The notes under the pieces: generated by a model | Database searches by the model: none | The model's input: the letters and a program-made list of their open reading frames with translations, nothing else | Told to the model about the DNA's origin: nothing | Shown: positions 20,041 to 28,798 of the stretch, in pieces | How the letters are laid out: every line of letters begins with the position of its first letter | Position numbering within the stretch: the stretch's first letter is position 1 | Translations under genes and position numbers: made by a program | Origin: Terriglobia bacterium | GTDB taxonomy: Bacteria; Acidobacteriota; Terriglobia; Terriglobales; Acidobacteriaceae | NCBI GenBank assembly: GCA_020073215.1 | Contig: JAIQFO010000032.1 | Coordinates: 1 to 55,429 of the forward strand | Direction of reading: 5' to 3' | DNA length: 55,429 nt

Positions 20041-20494
20041 CATCTTCGCGCTGCGGACGCCGATGGCCGCTGGCGTTTAGAAGTCCAGGGGAGTTCCCTT
20101 CGCGGAGAGGATTTCTCCTTGCAGATCATGGACTCTCGTCTCGTATCTTAACGCGAATCTCCTTGTTCACCTTGAAAGCAGGGCGTGGAAGTCAGCCGAT
20201 TTCCACATCAACGGGCGGATTTTTGCGCTGTGCCGTATAGCGCGAACGAGCTTTCTGTAATAGTGGGACGGCTTCTTGAGGGCGCGCCCGGCGGTGGCGT
20301 GCGCGCTGGCCTCCAGGATGAGGAAACTCGCGTCCTTCTCAAGCTGAGTGCGGACCGCGGTGGGAACGCGTGGAATTTCTGCCACCAACATCCGATGGTG
20401 CCTCCCGCGCCTGTAACGGAGCGGGACAACGCGAACATAGCCTTCGCTCTCCCTGGAGACCTGAGGCGGCCTGAAATGCTTTCTTGTCCGGCAC
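20041..20494. other. 454-bp stretch without a supported gene
   Basis: No convincing coding region, RNA gene or repeat is seen. A 74-codon reverse frame at 20167-20391 (MLVAEIPRVPTAVRTQLEKD...) has plausible composition but no recognisable family and no clear ribosome binding site. The stretch lies between the galM fragment and a small membrane-anchored protein gene, and is probably decayed DNA from the same locus. Confidence 0.4.
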
Positions 20495-20764
20495 TCAGCG
20501 ACGACGGAAGCCGATCCAGGATAGAAAGGTCCCTGCTAAGACCCCGGCTGCAAAAACTGTGCCCATTGCCTGCAATGGTCTCTTCTTGACCGTGTGTTTC
20601 GCTTCCTCGATTGCATCTTCGGCAGCATGTCGGCCATGCCTGATCGCTTGGCTTGCCGACCGGACGCCATCTTCCACCGCATCCGTGACCCTAGACCTAA
20701 TCTTGGAGACCTCGCGAAGAGGATTCTCAACCGTTGACGGTTTTTCCAATATATTCGCTAGCAT
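20495..20764 (-). CDS. Small DUF883/YqjD-like membrane-anchored protein
   Basis: The 89-residue protein has an amphipathic, charged helical part (VTDAVEDGVRSASQAIRHGR, HAAEDAIEEAKHTVKKRP) and a single C-terminal membrane segment with small residues (MGTVFAAGVLAGTFLSWIGF) closing in RRR. This matches ElaB/YqjD/DUF883-type proteins, some of which bind ribosomes at the membrane in stationary phase. The ATG at 20764 follows AAAGGAGC closely. It is monocistronic as far as can be seen. Confidence 0.7.
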   Translation of the reverse strand: MLANILEKPSTVENPLREVSKIRSRVTDAVEDGVRSASQAIRHGRHAAEDAIEEAKHTVKKRPLQAMGTVFAAGVLAGTFLSWIGFRRR

Positions 20765-20963
20765 AAAGTTTGCTCCTTTTCCCATCTCGATTCAGGTTGC
20801 CCCTGAAGTGCAAGAGCTTTGCCAAAAGGCGCGTGGCTTTGTTTTCTGTTCGATGCACGCGGAGACAGGGGAAAACAAAGGCTCTTTTGGGAATGTATCG
20901 AGAAAATCTGCACTACCGAGGGGTTCCTCGCGACCGCGGACTGCAATTGGGACTCCAATTCCA

Positions 20964-21089
20964 TCAAGAATGGATGACGACGCCTTCGGGCAAGGGTGCA
21001 AGCGATTTCAAATAGCCGGAAGGCGCGGCGACCACCAGCACACGCATGCCGGGGTTCAGGCCAAGCTTCTTCGTCGTGGGATTGACCAT
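20964..21089 (-). pseudogene. DUF3052-like N-terminal fragment
   Basis: The short frame (VNPTTKKLGLNPGMRVLVV, then APSGYLKSLAPLPEGV) resembles the first 40 residues of DUF3052-type proteins, which usually run to 130-150 residues. A stop follows at 20964 and the DNA beyond shows no continuation in any frame. GAGAGGGGG precedes the ATG at 21089. I regard it as a truncated remnant rather than a functional small protein. Confidence 0.4.
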
Positions 21090-21211
21090 GCGGTTGTCCC
21101 CCTCTCCGATTGGGCATGATAAATCAGCCTTAGGCATGATGGCTTTTCCCACGGGCGAAGTCACTACTGGTGCAAGGCACAGGTGTTCACCCTGCCATCG
21201 CGGAGGCGTTG

Positions 21212-21535
21212 ATGTCTGGACCTCGCTTTGGCATCAGGTTTGTGTCAAGCTGTGGGTATGGCAAAAAACGCACCAAGGCCGACAGATTACAGCGGCAGAC
21301 TGAACAGCAAGAAAAAAGGATAGATCGCGGTCCAGACGAGATCGAAGAAAAGCCGTCAACACTCGCGGCGAAGCCGGACGAGTCGACCGTCCTGATCCCG
21401 GCTGAGCAACAGATTCAACAACGCGCCTACGAGCTTTCCGAGCGGCGTGGGGGGACCGGCGGCCACGAATTGGACGATTGGCTTCAGGCCGAGCGCGAGA
21501 TAAAGGGCAGGCAGGCGAAAGCAGCACGGGCATAG
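21212..21535 (+). CDS. DUF2934-type small protein
   Basis: The 107-residue protein ends with IQQRAYELSERRGGTGGHEL followed by DDWLQAEREI, the core of the DUF2934 domain, common in Acidobacteria and some Proteobacteria. The N-terminal half is charged and probably unstructured (KKRTKADRLQRQTEQQEKR). GGAGG lies ahead of the ATG at 21212. Function of the family is unknown. It precedes the benzoate-CoA ligase gene by 124 bases on the same strand, but no functional link is evident. Confidence 0.65.
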   Translation: MSGPRFGIRFVSSCGYGKKRTKADRLQRQTEQQEKRIDRGPDEIEEKPSTLAAKPDESTVLIPAEQQIQQRAYELSERRGGTGGHELDDWLQAEREIKGRQAKAARA

Positions 21536-21659
21536 CTTCCGGCAGTCCTCAAAAGCGGTTGGCGGGTCTTGCCGCAGGTGAAGCTGGCTTCCGTCCAATG
21601 CGGAGGCCGCTCTGCTGCGTAAATGAGAGGAGCCGCAGTTCCTGCGAGCTGATCTTGCC

Positions 21660-23237
21660 ATGAGTTCCATAACCCCGATCGTTCTTCCCGATGAATTCAA
21701 CGCCGCCTCCTACTTTGTGGACCGTCATGTGAAAGAGGGCCGCGCCGATCGAGTCGCCATCGAATGCGGAGACGTTCAGGTCACCTATCGCCAGCTTTAT
21801 GAGCGCGTGAACCAAGTGGGCAATGCGCTACGAGAGTTAGGCGTGCGCATCGAGGAGCGCGTGTTTCTGCTGCTGTTGGATTCGCCGGAGTTTGCCGCCA
21901 GTTTCTTCGGCGCCATCAAGATTGGAGCCGTCCCGGTTCCGATTAACACTCTGCTGAAATCCGCGGACTATGAATATCTGCTCAACAACTCGCGAGCGCG
22001 AGTAGCGATCGTCAGTGAGTCATTACTGCCGGCCCTGGAAGCGATTCCCAGACACCGGTTGCGCTATCTGGAGACCACCATTGTGGTTGGTGGCGAACCC
22101 AGGACAGGCACTCTGTCGTTTGAGAAGCTGGCCCGAGAAAATTCTCCCTTGCTTCAACCGGAGACGACCAGCAAGGATGATGCCGCCTTTTGGCTCTACT
22201 CTTCCGGCAGTACGGGACAGCCGAAGGCTTGCGTTCATCTCCAACATGACATGGTGGTGAGCGCCGAACGGTATGCGAAAGGCATACTGAACATCACCGA
22301 CAACGATCGCTGCTTCAGTGTCGCCAAGCTTTTCTTTGCCTACGGATTGGGCAACGGACTCTATTTTCCGCTGTCCGTGGGCGCTGCCAGCATTCTGCTA
22401 TCCGGCCCACCCAAACCTCAGAATGTATTCGAGGTCATCGAACGCCATCGGCCAACGTTGTTCTTTTCGGTTCCATCGAACTATGCCAAGCTTCTCGCTC
22501 ACGTTTCCGCCGATGGGAGGGAGTTCGACCTTTCTAGCGTGCGGCACGGGATTTCCGCGGGGGAGGGCTTGCCGGCCACGGTTTTCCGTCGCTTCAAAGA
22601 GCGCTTCGGAGTGGAAATTCTGGATGCCCTCGGCTCGACCGAAGCACTGCACATGATGATATCCAATACCCCGGGCGCGGTGCGTCCTGGCTCCAGCGGA
22701 AAGACGATCCCCGGCTTTGAAGCCAGAATCGTGGACGACAACAAACGGCCGGTTGTGCAGGGCGAGATCGGTAATCTCTTGGTGAAGGCCGATTCCACCT
22801 GTGCTTACTATTGGAACCAGCATGAAAAAACCAAAGACACAATTGAGGGCCATTGGATCCGGACGGGCGACAAATACTATCAGGATGAAGACGGATACTT
22901 CTGGTACGCCGGAAGGTCCGACGACATGCTGAAGGTGAGCGGCGTGTGGGTCAGCCCGGTTGAGATTGAGCGCGCGTTAATCGAACACCCTGCCGTGCAG
23001 GAAGCGGCCGTGGTCTTCCGCAAGGACGAAGACGAATTGCTCAAGCCGGTCGCCTGCATCGTGACGCGCGATGACGCCGCGGGTACGCCTGAACTTGCCC
23101 GTGAATTGCTGGAATTTGTGCTCCGCCGCTTGCCGGTCTTCAAACGCCCGCATCGGGTAGAATTTTTTCCCGAGCTTCCGAAGACAGCCACAGGAAAGAT
23201 ACAACGTTTCAAGCTTCGTGAGGGCGCCAGCGAATAG
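21660..23237 (+). CDS. badA: Benzoate-CoA ligase (AMP-forming)
   Basis: The 525-residue adenylate-forming enzyme has the benzoate-CoA ligase architecture: LPDEFNAASYFVDRHV at the start, P-loop motif SSGSTGQPKACVH near 181, LGSTEALHM near 322, the hinge DKYYQDEDGYFWYAGRSDDM, and catalytic Lys513 in KTATGKIQRFKL. It converts benzoate or a hydroxybenzoate, ATP and CoA to the aryl-CoA, the entry step for the reductase operon on the other strand. In Rhodopseudomonas BadA the equivalent lysine is regulated by acetylation, and a GNAT gene sits in the operon here. The ribosome binding site is weak. Aryl specificity (benzoate versus 4-hydroxybenzoate) is not readable. Confidence 0.85.
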   Translation: MSSITPIVLPDEFNAASYFVDRHVKEGRADRVAIECGDVQVTYRQLYERVNQVGNALRELGVRIEERVFLLLLDSPEFAASFFGAIKIGAVPVPINTLLKSADYEYLLNNSRARVAIVSESLLPALEAIPRHRLRYLETTIVVGGEPRTGTLSFEKLARENSPLLQPETTSKDDAAFWLYSSGSTGQPKACVHLQHDMVVSAERYAKGILNITDNDRCFSVAKLFFAYGLGNGLYFPLSVGAASILLSGPPKPQNVFEVIERHRPTLFFSVPSNYAKLLAHVSADGREFDLSSVRHGISAGEGLPATVFRRFKERFGVEILDALGSTEALHMMISNTPGAVRPGSSGKTIPGFEARIVDDNKRPVVQGEIGNLLVKADSTCAYYWNQHEKTKDTIEGHWIRTGDKYYQDEDGYFWYAGRSDDMLKVSGVWVSPVEIERALIEHPAVQEAAVVFRKDEDELLKPVACIVTRDDAAGTPELARELLEFVLRRLPVFKRPHRVEFFPELPKTATGKIQRFKLREGASE

Positions 23238-23259
23238 CTGGGGGATGACGGGGGAAGGC

Positions 23260-24603
23260 ATGTCCAAACGGATTTCTGAGGTTGTGGTAATCGGAGCTGG
23301 AGTGGCTGGACTCGCATGCGCGCAGAAGCTCTGCGAGGCTGGTCTGCGGGTAACAATTCTCGAAGCGCGGAGCCGTGTCGGTGGACGCATCTGGACCGTG
23401 CATCCCTCCCTGACAAACGCGCCGGTCGAACTAGGCGCAGAATTCATCCATGGTCTCCCTCGGGAGGTGTGGCAGATCGTGGAGCGGGCTGGCCTCGAGA
23501 CTCACGAACTGACTGGAAACCGATGGCGTCTGGAACAAGGAAGGCTGGCGCCCATGAGTGGTTCCTGGGACCTGATCGACAGTATCTTCCTCAGGATTGA
23601 TGAATCTGCACCGGATCAATCATTCCAGGATTTCCTGGAGCAGGCTTGTGGCGATCTACCTCAGCACACGAAGATCGAGGCTGCCGCATTTGTCGAGGGC
23701 TTCCACGCATGTAACGCAAGCCGGATCAGCGCTCATGCACTGGGGCGATGGTATCGGAGCGACCAGAAGATCCAAGGACACCGCGGCTTCCGTTTCCCCG
23801 ATGGATACGAGGGTATGGTTCGAGCGCTTGTCTCCGCCAGCAAGCCCGAGCTCCTCACGGTGCGGCTGAACACCGTCGTTACCGAGATAGCTTGGAGTCC
23901 AAGTACGGTGGAGGTGACGGCCCAATGGCTCGAGCACCAGCGACATGCCAGTATTCGTGCAGACGCTGCCGTTATTACTTTGCCTCTCGGTGTTCTGCAG
24001 GCGCCGCCTGGAAGTGGCGGCGCAGTCTGCTTTCGGCCAGAGCTGACCGAAAAGGCCGAAGCACTCAAACAGTTGGAGATGGGCGCTGCGATCCGGCTCG
24101 TCCTGTGTTTCCGCCATTGCTTCTGGACAGACCCCAAGCTGGTGCGATCGCCCATGCCCGACATGAGTTTCTTGTCGTCTCCTGAAGAAGTGTTCCCGAC
24201 GTGGTGGTCGTCTGTGTCTGCAGGAACCGCCATGCTGACTGGTTGGTCCGGCGGAGTCCGTGCTGAGCGGCTCTCCGGTCTCGGAAGTGCAGCCATCATG
24301 GAGCGTGGATTGGAGGTCTTGCACCACGTTTTCGGAGTACCCCTGGAAACCTTGCGGGACTTGGTGCAAGAGTCTTTTGTGCACGACTGGCAGTCTGATC
24401 CTTACTGCCGGGGCGCCTACAGCTACGCTCTTGCCGATAGTAGGGAAGCTCCTCAGAGACTAGCTGTGCCGGTTGGGAATACCCTGTTCTTTGCAGGAGA
24501 AGCGACGGACTGCAGCGGACACAACGGGACGGTGCACGGCGCCATCGCCAGCGGCCAGCGCGCCGCCACTGAACTTCTTTCCTGCAGCGGGCTCCAGCCG
24601 TAG
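23260..24603 (+). CDS. FAD-dependent flavin monoamine oxidase family protein
   Basis: The 447-residue protein has the dinucleotide-binding VVVIGAGVAGLACAQKL followed by the GG motif LEARSRVGGRIWTV, and the C-terminal FAD motif LFFAGEATDCSGHNGTVHGA with the family's usual length. It oxidises amines or similar substrates, producing hydrogen peroxide. The start at 23260 follows GGGGGAAGG; a second ATG lies five codons earlier at 23245. It is 22 bases after the ligase gene and probably co-transcribed, yet an oxygen-dependent amine oxidase has no known role in the benzoyl-CoA pathway. It converges on hcrB. Confidence 0.8.
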   Translation: MSKRISEVVVIGAGVAGLACAQKLCEAGLRVTILEARSRVGGRIWTVHPSLTNAPVELGAEFIHGLPREVWQIVERAGLETHELTGNRWRLEQGRLAPMSGSWDLIDSIFLRIDESAPDQSFQDFLEQACGDLPQHTKIEAAAFVEGFHACNASRISAHALGRWYRSDQKIQGHRGFRFPDGYEGMVRALVSASKPELLTVRLNTVVTEIAWSPSTVEVTAQWLEHQRHASIRADAAVITLPLGVLQAPPGSGGAVCFRPELTEKAEALKQLEMGAAIRLVLCFRHCFWTDPKLVRSPMPDMSFLSSPEEVFPTWWSSVSAGTAMLTGWSGGVRAERLSGLGSAAIMERGLEVLHHVFGVPLETLRDLVQESFVHDWQSDPYCRGAYSYALADSREAPQRLAVPVGNTLFFAGEATDCSGHNGTVHGAIASGQRAATELLSCSGLQP

Positions 24604-24704
24604 CATACGGGTGCCGGCACACAAAAGGTTTCCCCCAGTTGCACCGAAAACTCGTGCACTTTTAGTCCGTCAGGTTTTTTGCGGAGAACAGCAGTAGCAA
24701 GTAA

Positions 24705-25691
24705 TCAGGTTTCAGTAGCGAGCGAAAAAACCGCGCGTTTCGTGAACACACGAATCATCTCGCGACGATACTCAGGGGGCAGGGCCGAGGTTGTCAACGG
24801 TTTCGCGGTCTGGGCTGCGAGAACACCGGCGGCTTCAGCCCACTCTTCCGTCATGCGCCTCCCTGCCAAGAGTTCGGCGGTACCTTTCACCAGCACGGGG
24901 GCGGGATTCACGGCGGTCAGTCCGACGCGGACGTCTTCGATGTGTTCGCTGGACCGCTTCAGAACCACGGCGACTCCGGCGAGCGGGTAGTCAATCGAGC
25001 CGCGGATGCGCAGTTTTCGGTAGGCGCCGCGATAGCCGGCCGAGGATGCAGGCAGGAAGACACGGGTTACTAGTTCGTCGGGTCGCAATCTGCGGTGGTC
25101 ATCCCCGATGCCCGTGTAGAAGTCCGCGAGCCTCACGCAGCGCAAGCCGGAGGTGCTGGCAATCTCGATTTCCGCGTCAAGACAAAGCAGCGCCGCCGGA
25201 GTGTCGCCCGAAAAAACCGCCCAGCACTCCGTGCCGCCCGGTGCGACGTGGCAGAGATCGCCATCTTTCTTAATGCAGAAGGCGCAGGATTTTCGCCACT
25301 GCAACGACTGGTTGTACCAAAGGCAGCGCGTATCGAGACAGATGTTCCCTCCGATTGTGCCCATGTTACGCAACACGGGCGAGGCGACAGTCTTCGCAGC
25401 TTCGGGGAGAACGGGATAGTGCTGACGCAGTACGTCAGAGCGCTCGATGTTGGTGAGTGCAGTGAGGGCACCGATTTCGACACCGCCGTCGGGTTGCCGT
25501 CGAATGCCTTTCAGTTCCGCGATGCGGCCGATGTCGAGCACGTATTGCGGCTCGAACAGCTTTTGCTGCATCGAGGGCAGCAGGTCGGTGCCGCCGGCCA
25601 GGATGCGGATGCTACCGGCGTGTTGAGCCAGCAGTGCGATCGCTTCCGCGGTGGTTCGCGGACGCAGGAGTTTGAACTCGGGGAGGGTCAA
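24705..25691 (-). CDS. hcrB: 4-Hydroxybenzoyl-CoA reductase beta subunit (FAD, extra [4Fe-4S])
   Basis: The 328-residue FAD-binding subunit of the xanthine-dehydrogenase family has LAGGTDLLP and TIGGNICLDTRC. Between residues 118 and 160 it carries the insertion unique to 4-hydroxybenzoyl-CoA reductase: C123, C139, C147 and C156. Their spacing of 16, 8 and 9 equals the [4Fe-4S] ligands I recall for Thauera HcrB (122, 138, 146, 155). That extra cluster drives electrons from ferredoxin toward the molybdenum site, opposite to xanthine dehydrogenase. The start is TTG, overlapping the hcrA stop as TTGA. It is the last gene of the operon. Confidence 0.88.
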   Translation of the reverse strand: MTLPEFKLLRPRTTAEAIALLAQHAGSIRILAGGTDLLPSMQQKLFEPQYVLDIGRIAELKGIRRQPDGGVEIGALTALTNIERSDVLRQHYPVLPEAAKTVASPVLRNMGTIGGNICLDTRCLWYNQSLQWRKSCAFCIKKDGDLCHVAPGGTECWAVFSGDTPAALLCLDAEIEIASTSGLRCVRLADFYTGIGDDHRRLRPDELVTRVFLPASSAGYRGAYRKLRIRGSIDYPLAGVAVVLKRSSEHIEDVRVGLTAVNPAPVLVKGTAELLAGRRMTEEWAEAAGVLAAQTAKPLTTSALPPEYRREMIRVFTKRAVFSLATET

Positions 25692-28261
25692 TCCGCACCT
25701 TCCAGCTGCACCCGTTGACGCGCGGAATCGTTTTCATGCCGCTGCGGGCCTTTGCCTTTGAAACACAACTTTCCCCCGTGTTCACGAAATCTTGTCGGGG
25801 CGGTGGGGTCCACACCTTCCGTCAGGTTCAGCGGCTTGGCGTTCCTCTTCGCGCGTAGCGCAGCCAGCACGCGCTCCGCGGTGAAGGGCGACTCGTGGAG
25901 ACGGATACCGACTGCATCGTAGATCGCATTGGCAATCGCGGGGATGGTGGCCGCGAGCGAGCCTTCGCTGGCTTCCTTCGCGCCGAACGGACCTTCGGGA
26001 TCGATGCTTTCGACGATGATCGCTTCGACTTCCGGCGATTCGACCGATGACGGGCTGCGGTATTCGAGCAGGCCGGGGTTCATCAGCAGCCCGTCTTTCC
26101 AGATCATCTCTTCGGTGAGCGCCTGGCCCATCCCCATCCATACCGAGCCGATCACCTGGCCTTCGACGGAAACCGGGTTGAGCGCGCGCCCGCAATCGTG
26201 TGCCGCCCAGACTTTGTGGACAGTGACCTCGCCGGTGTCTTCGTCCACGCTGACCTCGGCGACTTGCGCCGAGTAGGAGTAGGCCGGCGAGGGTCCAACG
26301 CCCGCGCCTTTGTGCTTGCCGCCGCGGGCTTCCGGCGGAGGCGCATACGAGCCGGTGCCGCTGAGGGCGCCGTGGAAGTCGATCGCAGCGACCACCGCTT
26401 CCTCGAACGTCATCGAATCTTTCGGGCCTTCGTCGACGCGTTTTTGCTGGAGGGAGCCACGGAGGATCTGGCCTTCGACGCGGCCGGAGACGGTCGCGGA
26501 TTCGCTTCGGAGCTCCGCTCCGCCTGGACGGGCGAGGCGCCTGTCCCCACACAAGTCCTGCCGCTCCAAATGATCGTCTTTGAAGACGATGTCCTCGGCG
26601 GCGCAGTTCATTTTCTTTGCAGCCGCTGCGGCGATCTGCTTCTTGACTTCCTCGGCAGCGCGCATCGTCGCATTGCCATTCATGAAAGTAACACGGCTGG
26701 AGTAGGAGCCGATGTCAATTGGCGTGAGGTCGGTGTCGGCGGCGATGACCCTGACACGAGAGAGGGCGCAGCCCAGCGTTTCCGCGGCCACTTGCGCAAC
26801 CATCGTGTCGGAGCCCTGGCCGATATCGGACGCGCCGGTGTAAACAACTACACCGCCGTCGCGGTCAATCTTGATGTTCACGGTGGAGTGAGGCATGTCG
26901 GAGCGGATAATCGAGTTGGCCGCTCCGCTCACGTAGTGGCTGCAAGCAATGCCGAGGCCCCGGCCTCTGGGCAGTTTTCCCTTGCGCACGTTCCAGCGCG
27001 AGCGCGTCACGACCTGGTCAATGCATTCTGGGAGACCATAGCTCTGCACGCGCAGACCGTTGATCGTGATGCAGGGAGGTTTGAGCAGGTTGCGGCGGCG
27101 GATCTCGGCGGGATCGAGGTTCAGCTTGGCCGCAATTTCATCGAGCTGCGATTCGAAGGCGAAGCGAACGTTGACCGTGCCGTGTCCGCGCATGGCGCCG
27201 CAGGCCGGCTTATTGGTGAGCACGCGATATCCGTCGTACTGGATGTTGGGAATATCGTAGAGCGCGCCCAGCAGCGCGCCCGAATAAAGAATGGTGACCA
27301 CGCCATAGGAGCAGTAGGCTCCACCATCCTGCACAACCCGCGCCTTAACGGCGGTGATCCTGCCGTCGTTCTTCACAGCGGTCTTGAGATCCACGATGGT
27401 GCGCGGGCGCCCGCGGTGCGCCCAAAAAACTTCCTCGCGAGTGTAGGTGATCTTCACCGGCTTCTGCGCCGCGCGAGCAGCGATGCCGGCAATAATTTCG
27501 ATTGGGATCACTTCACTTTTCCCGCCGAAGCCACCGCCCACCAGCGGCTTGATCACGCGGATCTGTGACATGGGCATCTCGAGTACGAGCGACAGCTTGT
27601 GTTGGAGGTAATAAGGAACCTGAGTGGAGGACCAGACCGTCAGACGGCCGAGTGTACCGGTGTGCGGATCGAGTTCGAACGAAGCCAGCGTGCAGTGCGG
27701 CTCCATGGCGGCGTGGGTAACTTCGTTCGCGAGGAAGCGGCCTTCGGCGATGTAGTCGGCTTCCGCAAAGGCTTGGTCAGGATCGCCGAAGACGTGGTGG
27801 TAGTCTTTCTCCAGGTTGTTCGGCTTGTTGTGGATGAGATTCGTCTCGGCCTTCATCGACTCTTCAGGGTCGAAGTAGGCGGGCAGAAGCTCATAATCCA
27901 CAGCAATCAATTCGAGTGCCTTCTCGGCAATGGATTCGGAGACCGCCGCGACGCAGGCCACGTTGTCGCCGACGTAACGAACCTTGTCGAGCGCCAACGC
28001 ATGCTCGTCATGGCCCACGGGGAGGATGCCGAAGGGATTGGGAGCGTCCTTGCCCGTGACCACCGCGATTACACCGTCGAGACGCTCGGCCCGGCTGGTG
28101 TCAATGCTCTTGATACGAGCATGCGGATGTGGCGAATGCAGAATCTTTCCGTAGAGCATGCCGGGCAGGGAGAGGTCGTCGGTGTATTTGCCGCTGCCGG
28201 TAGTCTTACCGGCGGCGTCAATCATGGCGACGGATTTGCCGATGATGGAAAGCTCAGTCAT
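25688..28261 (-). CDS. hcrA: 4-Hydroxybenzoyl-CoA reductase alpha subunit (molybdopterin), with in-frame insertion
   Basis: The 857-residue molybdenum subunit removes the para-hydroxyl of 4-hydroxybenzoyl-CoA, yielding benzoyl-CoA. Family marks are VGKSVAMIDAAGKTTGSGKY-like N-terminus, LVGGGFGGKSEV near 245, CGAMRGHGTVNVRF near 352 and EGPFGAKEASEG near 770 with the catalytic Glu. It is longer than the roughly 770 residues usual for HcrA: residues about 565-600 are a low-complexity Arg/Gly-rich stretch absent from relatives, encoded by a palindromic repeat, and the C-terminus has about 40 extra residues. Whether the enzyme folds is unknown. It overlaps hcrB by 4 bases and follows the small secreted-protein gene by 9. 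Confidence 0.85.
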   Translation of the reverse strand: MTELSIIGKSVAMIDAAGKTTGSGKYTDDLSLPGMLYGKILHSPHPHARIKSIDTSRAERLDGVIAVVTGKDAPNPFGILPVGHDEHALALDKVRYVGDNVACVAAVSESIAEKALELIAVDYELLPAYFDPEESMKAETNLIHNKPNNLEKDYHHVFGDPDQAFAEADYIAEGRFLANEVTHAAMEPHCTLASFELDPHTGTLGRLTVWSSTQVPYYLQHKLSLVLEMPMSQIRVIKPLVGGGFGGKSEVIPIEIIAGIAARAAQKPVKITYTREEVFWAHRGRPRTIVDLKTAVKNDGRITAVKARVVQDGGAYCSYGVVTILYSGALLGALYDIPNIQYDGYRVLTNKPACGAMRGHGTVNVRFAFESQLDEIAAKLNLDPAEIRRRNLLKPPCITINGLRVQSYGLPECIDQVVTRSRWNVRKGKLPRGRGLGIACSHYVSGAANSIIRSDMPHSTVNIKIDRDGGVVVYTGASDIGQGSDTMVAQVAAETLGCALSRVRVIAADTDLTPIDIGSYSSRVTFMNGNATMRAAEEVKKQIAAAAAKKMNCAAEDIVFKDDHLERQDLCGDRRLARPGGAELRSESATVSGRVEGQILRGSLQQKRVDEGPKDSMTFEEAVVAAIDFHGALSGTGSYAPPPEARGGKHKGAGVGPSPAYSYSAQVAEVSVDEDTGEVTVHKVWAAHDCGRALNPVSVEGQVIGSVWMGMGQALTEEMIWKDGLLMNPGLLEYRSPSSVESPEVEAIIVESIDPEGPFGAKEASEGSLAATIPAIANAIYDAVGIRLHESPFTAERVLAALRAKRNAKPLNLTEGVDPTAPTRFREHGGKLCFKGKGPQRHENDSARQRVQLEGAD
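26508..26546. repeat. Palindromic repeat inside hcrA
   Basis: A perfect palindrome CGGAGCTCCG (26508-26517) is followed by an imperfect hairpin with arms 26526-26534 (GGACGGGCG) and 26538-26546 (CGCCTGTCC), loop AGG. Combination of a GGAGCTCC box with a GGCGAGGCGCCTGTCC-like hairpin resembles repeats I know from acidobacterial intergenic DNA. Here it lies in frame within the molybdenum-subunit gene, where coding similarity to relatives is interrupted. The insertion boundaries are probably between 26475 and 26562. Confidence 0.5.
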
Positions 28262-28270
28262 AGGTGTCGT

Positions 28271-28798
28271 TCATTGAAGTGGAGACGGAATCATCCGCTT
28301 GAGCCAAGTAGGAAAATTTCCCTTGAAGGAAACTGGCGTGTCCCCGACAGCTCCCGCTGCACCGCTAAATTGACCGAGGTAACGCCCAAAGTACCGTCCT
28401 AAATATAATGTTCCGATTCGGCGGCCGTCCGAAGCGTAGAAAATGACCGCAGAGCGTAGATCGGGCATTGGAGATTTCCTCGTCACGGCGGTCGATTTCA
28501 TTATTTCGACAAGTTCCTCACGGCCCGACCATTCACTCACCTTGTTGATAGTGACCCTGGAACCGAACCAACTCTCAAGGTTGGCCGGAGCGACGGATAC
28601 ACGTGTCTCGACTAGGTCTGGCATGTGCAGAATGTCGATCGACGCGACTGATCCATTCGCCAATGACTCGGCGAGATCAGCGAATTGTTTCTGAGGATCA
28701 ATTTCAGAAGCAGATGCGGTATCGTGAGCACGGCCTGAGCCCACGGTGGAAAGTAGTAGCAGCCCTAATATGGCGATGCCTTTGCTGACGGGGCTCAT
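28271..28798 (-). CDS. Secreted protein of unknown function within the hcr operon
   Basis: The 175-residue product begins with a signal peptide (MSPVSKGIAILGLLLLSTVG, cleavage near GRA-H). The mature part has no recognised domain; conserved-looking pieces are SIDILHMPDLVETRVSVAP, SEWSGREELVEIMKST and AVIFYASDGRRIGTLYLGRY. Its ATG overlaps the hcrC stop as ATGA at 28795-28798, and it ends 9 bases before hcrA, so it is translationally coupled inside a cytoplasmic enzyme operon. An exported partner of a cytoplasmic reductase is unexpected. It may be a later insertion carried along, or an accessory factor. Confidence 0.75.
   Translation of the reverse strand: MSPVSKGIAILGLLLLSTVGSGRAHDTASASEIDPQKQFADLAESLANGSVASIDILHMPDLVETRVSVAPANLESWFGSRVTINKVSEWSGREELVEIMKSTAVTRKSPMPDLRSAVIFYASDGRRIGTLYLGRYFGRYLGQFSGAAGAVGDTPVSFKGNFPTWLKRMIPSPLQ

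Noticed and set aside
26198..27568. 456-codon forward ORF antisense to hcrA
   Set aside because: It is a GC-rich shadow of the molybdenum-subunit gene; the reverse-strand frame has all family motifs.
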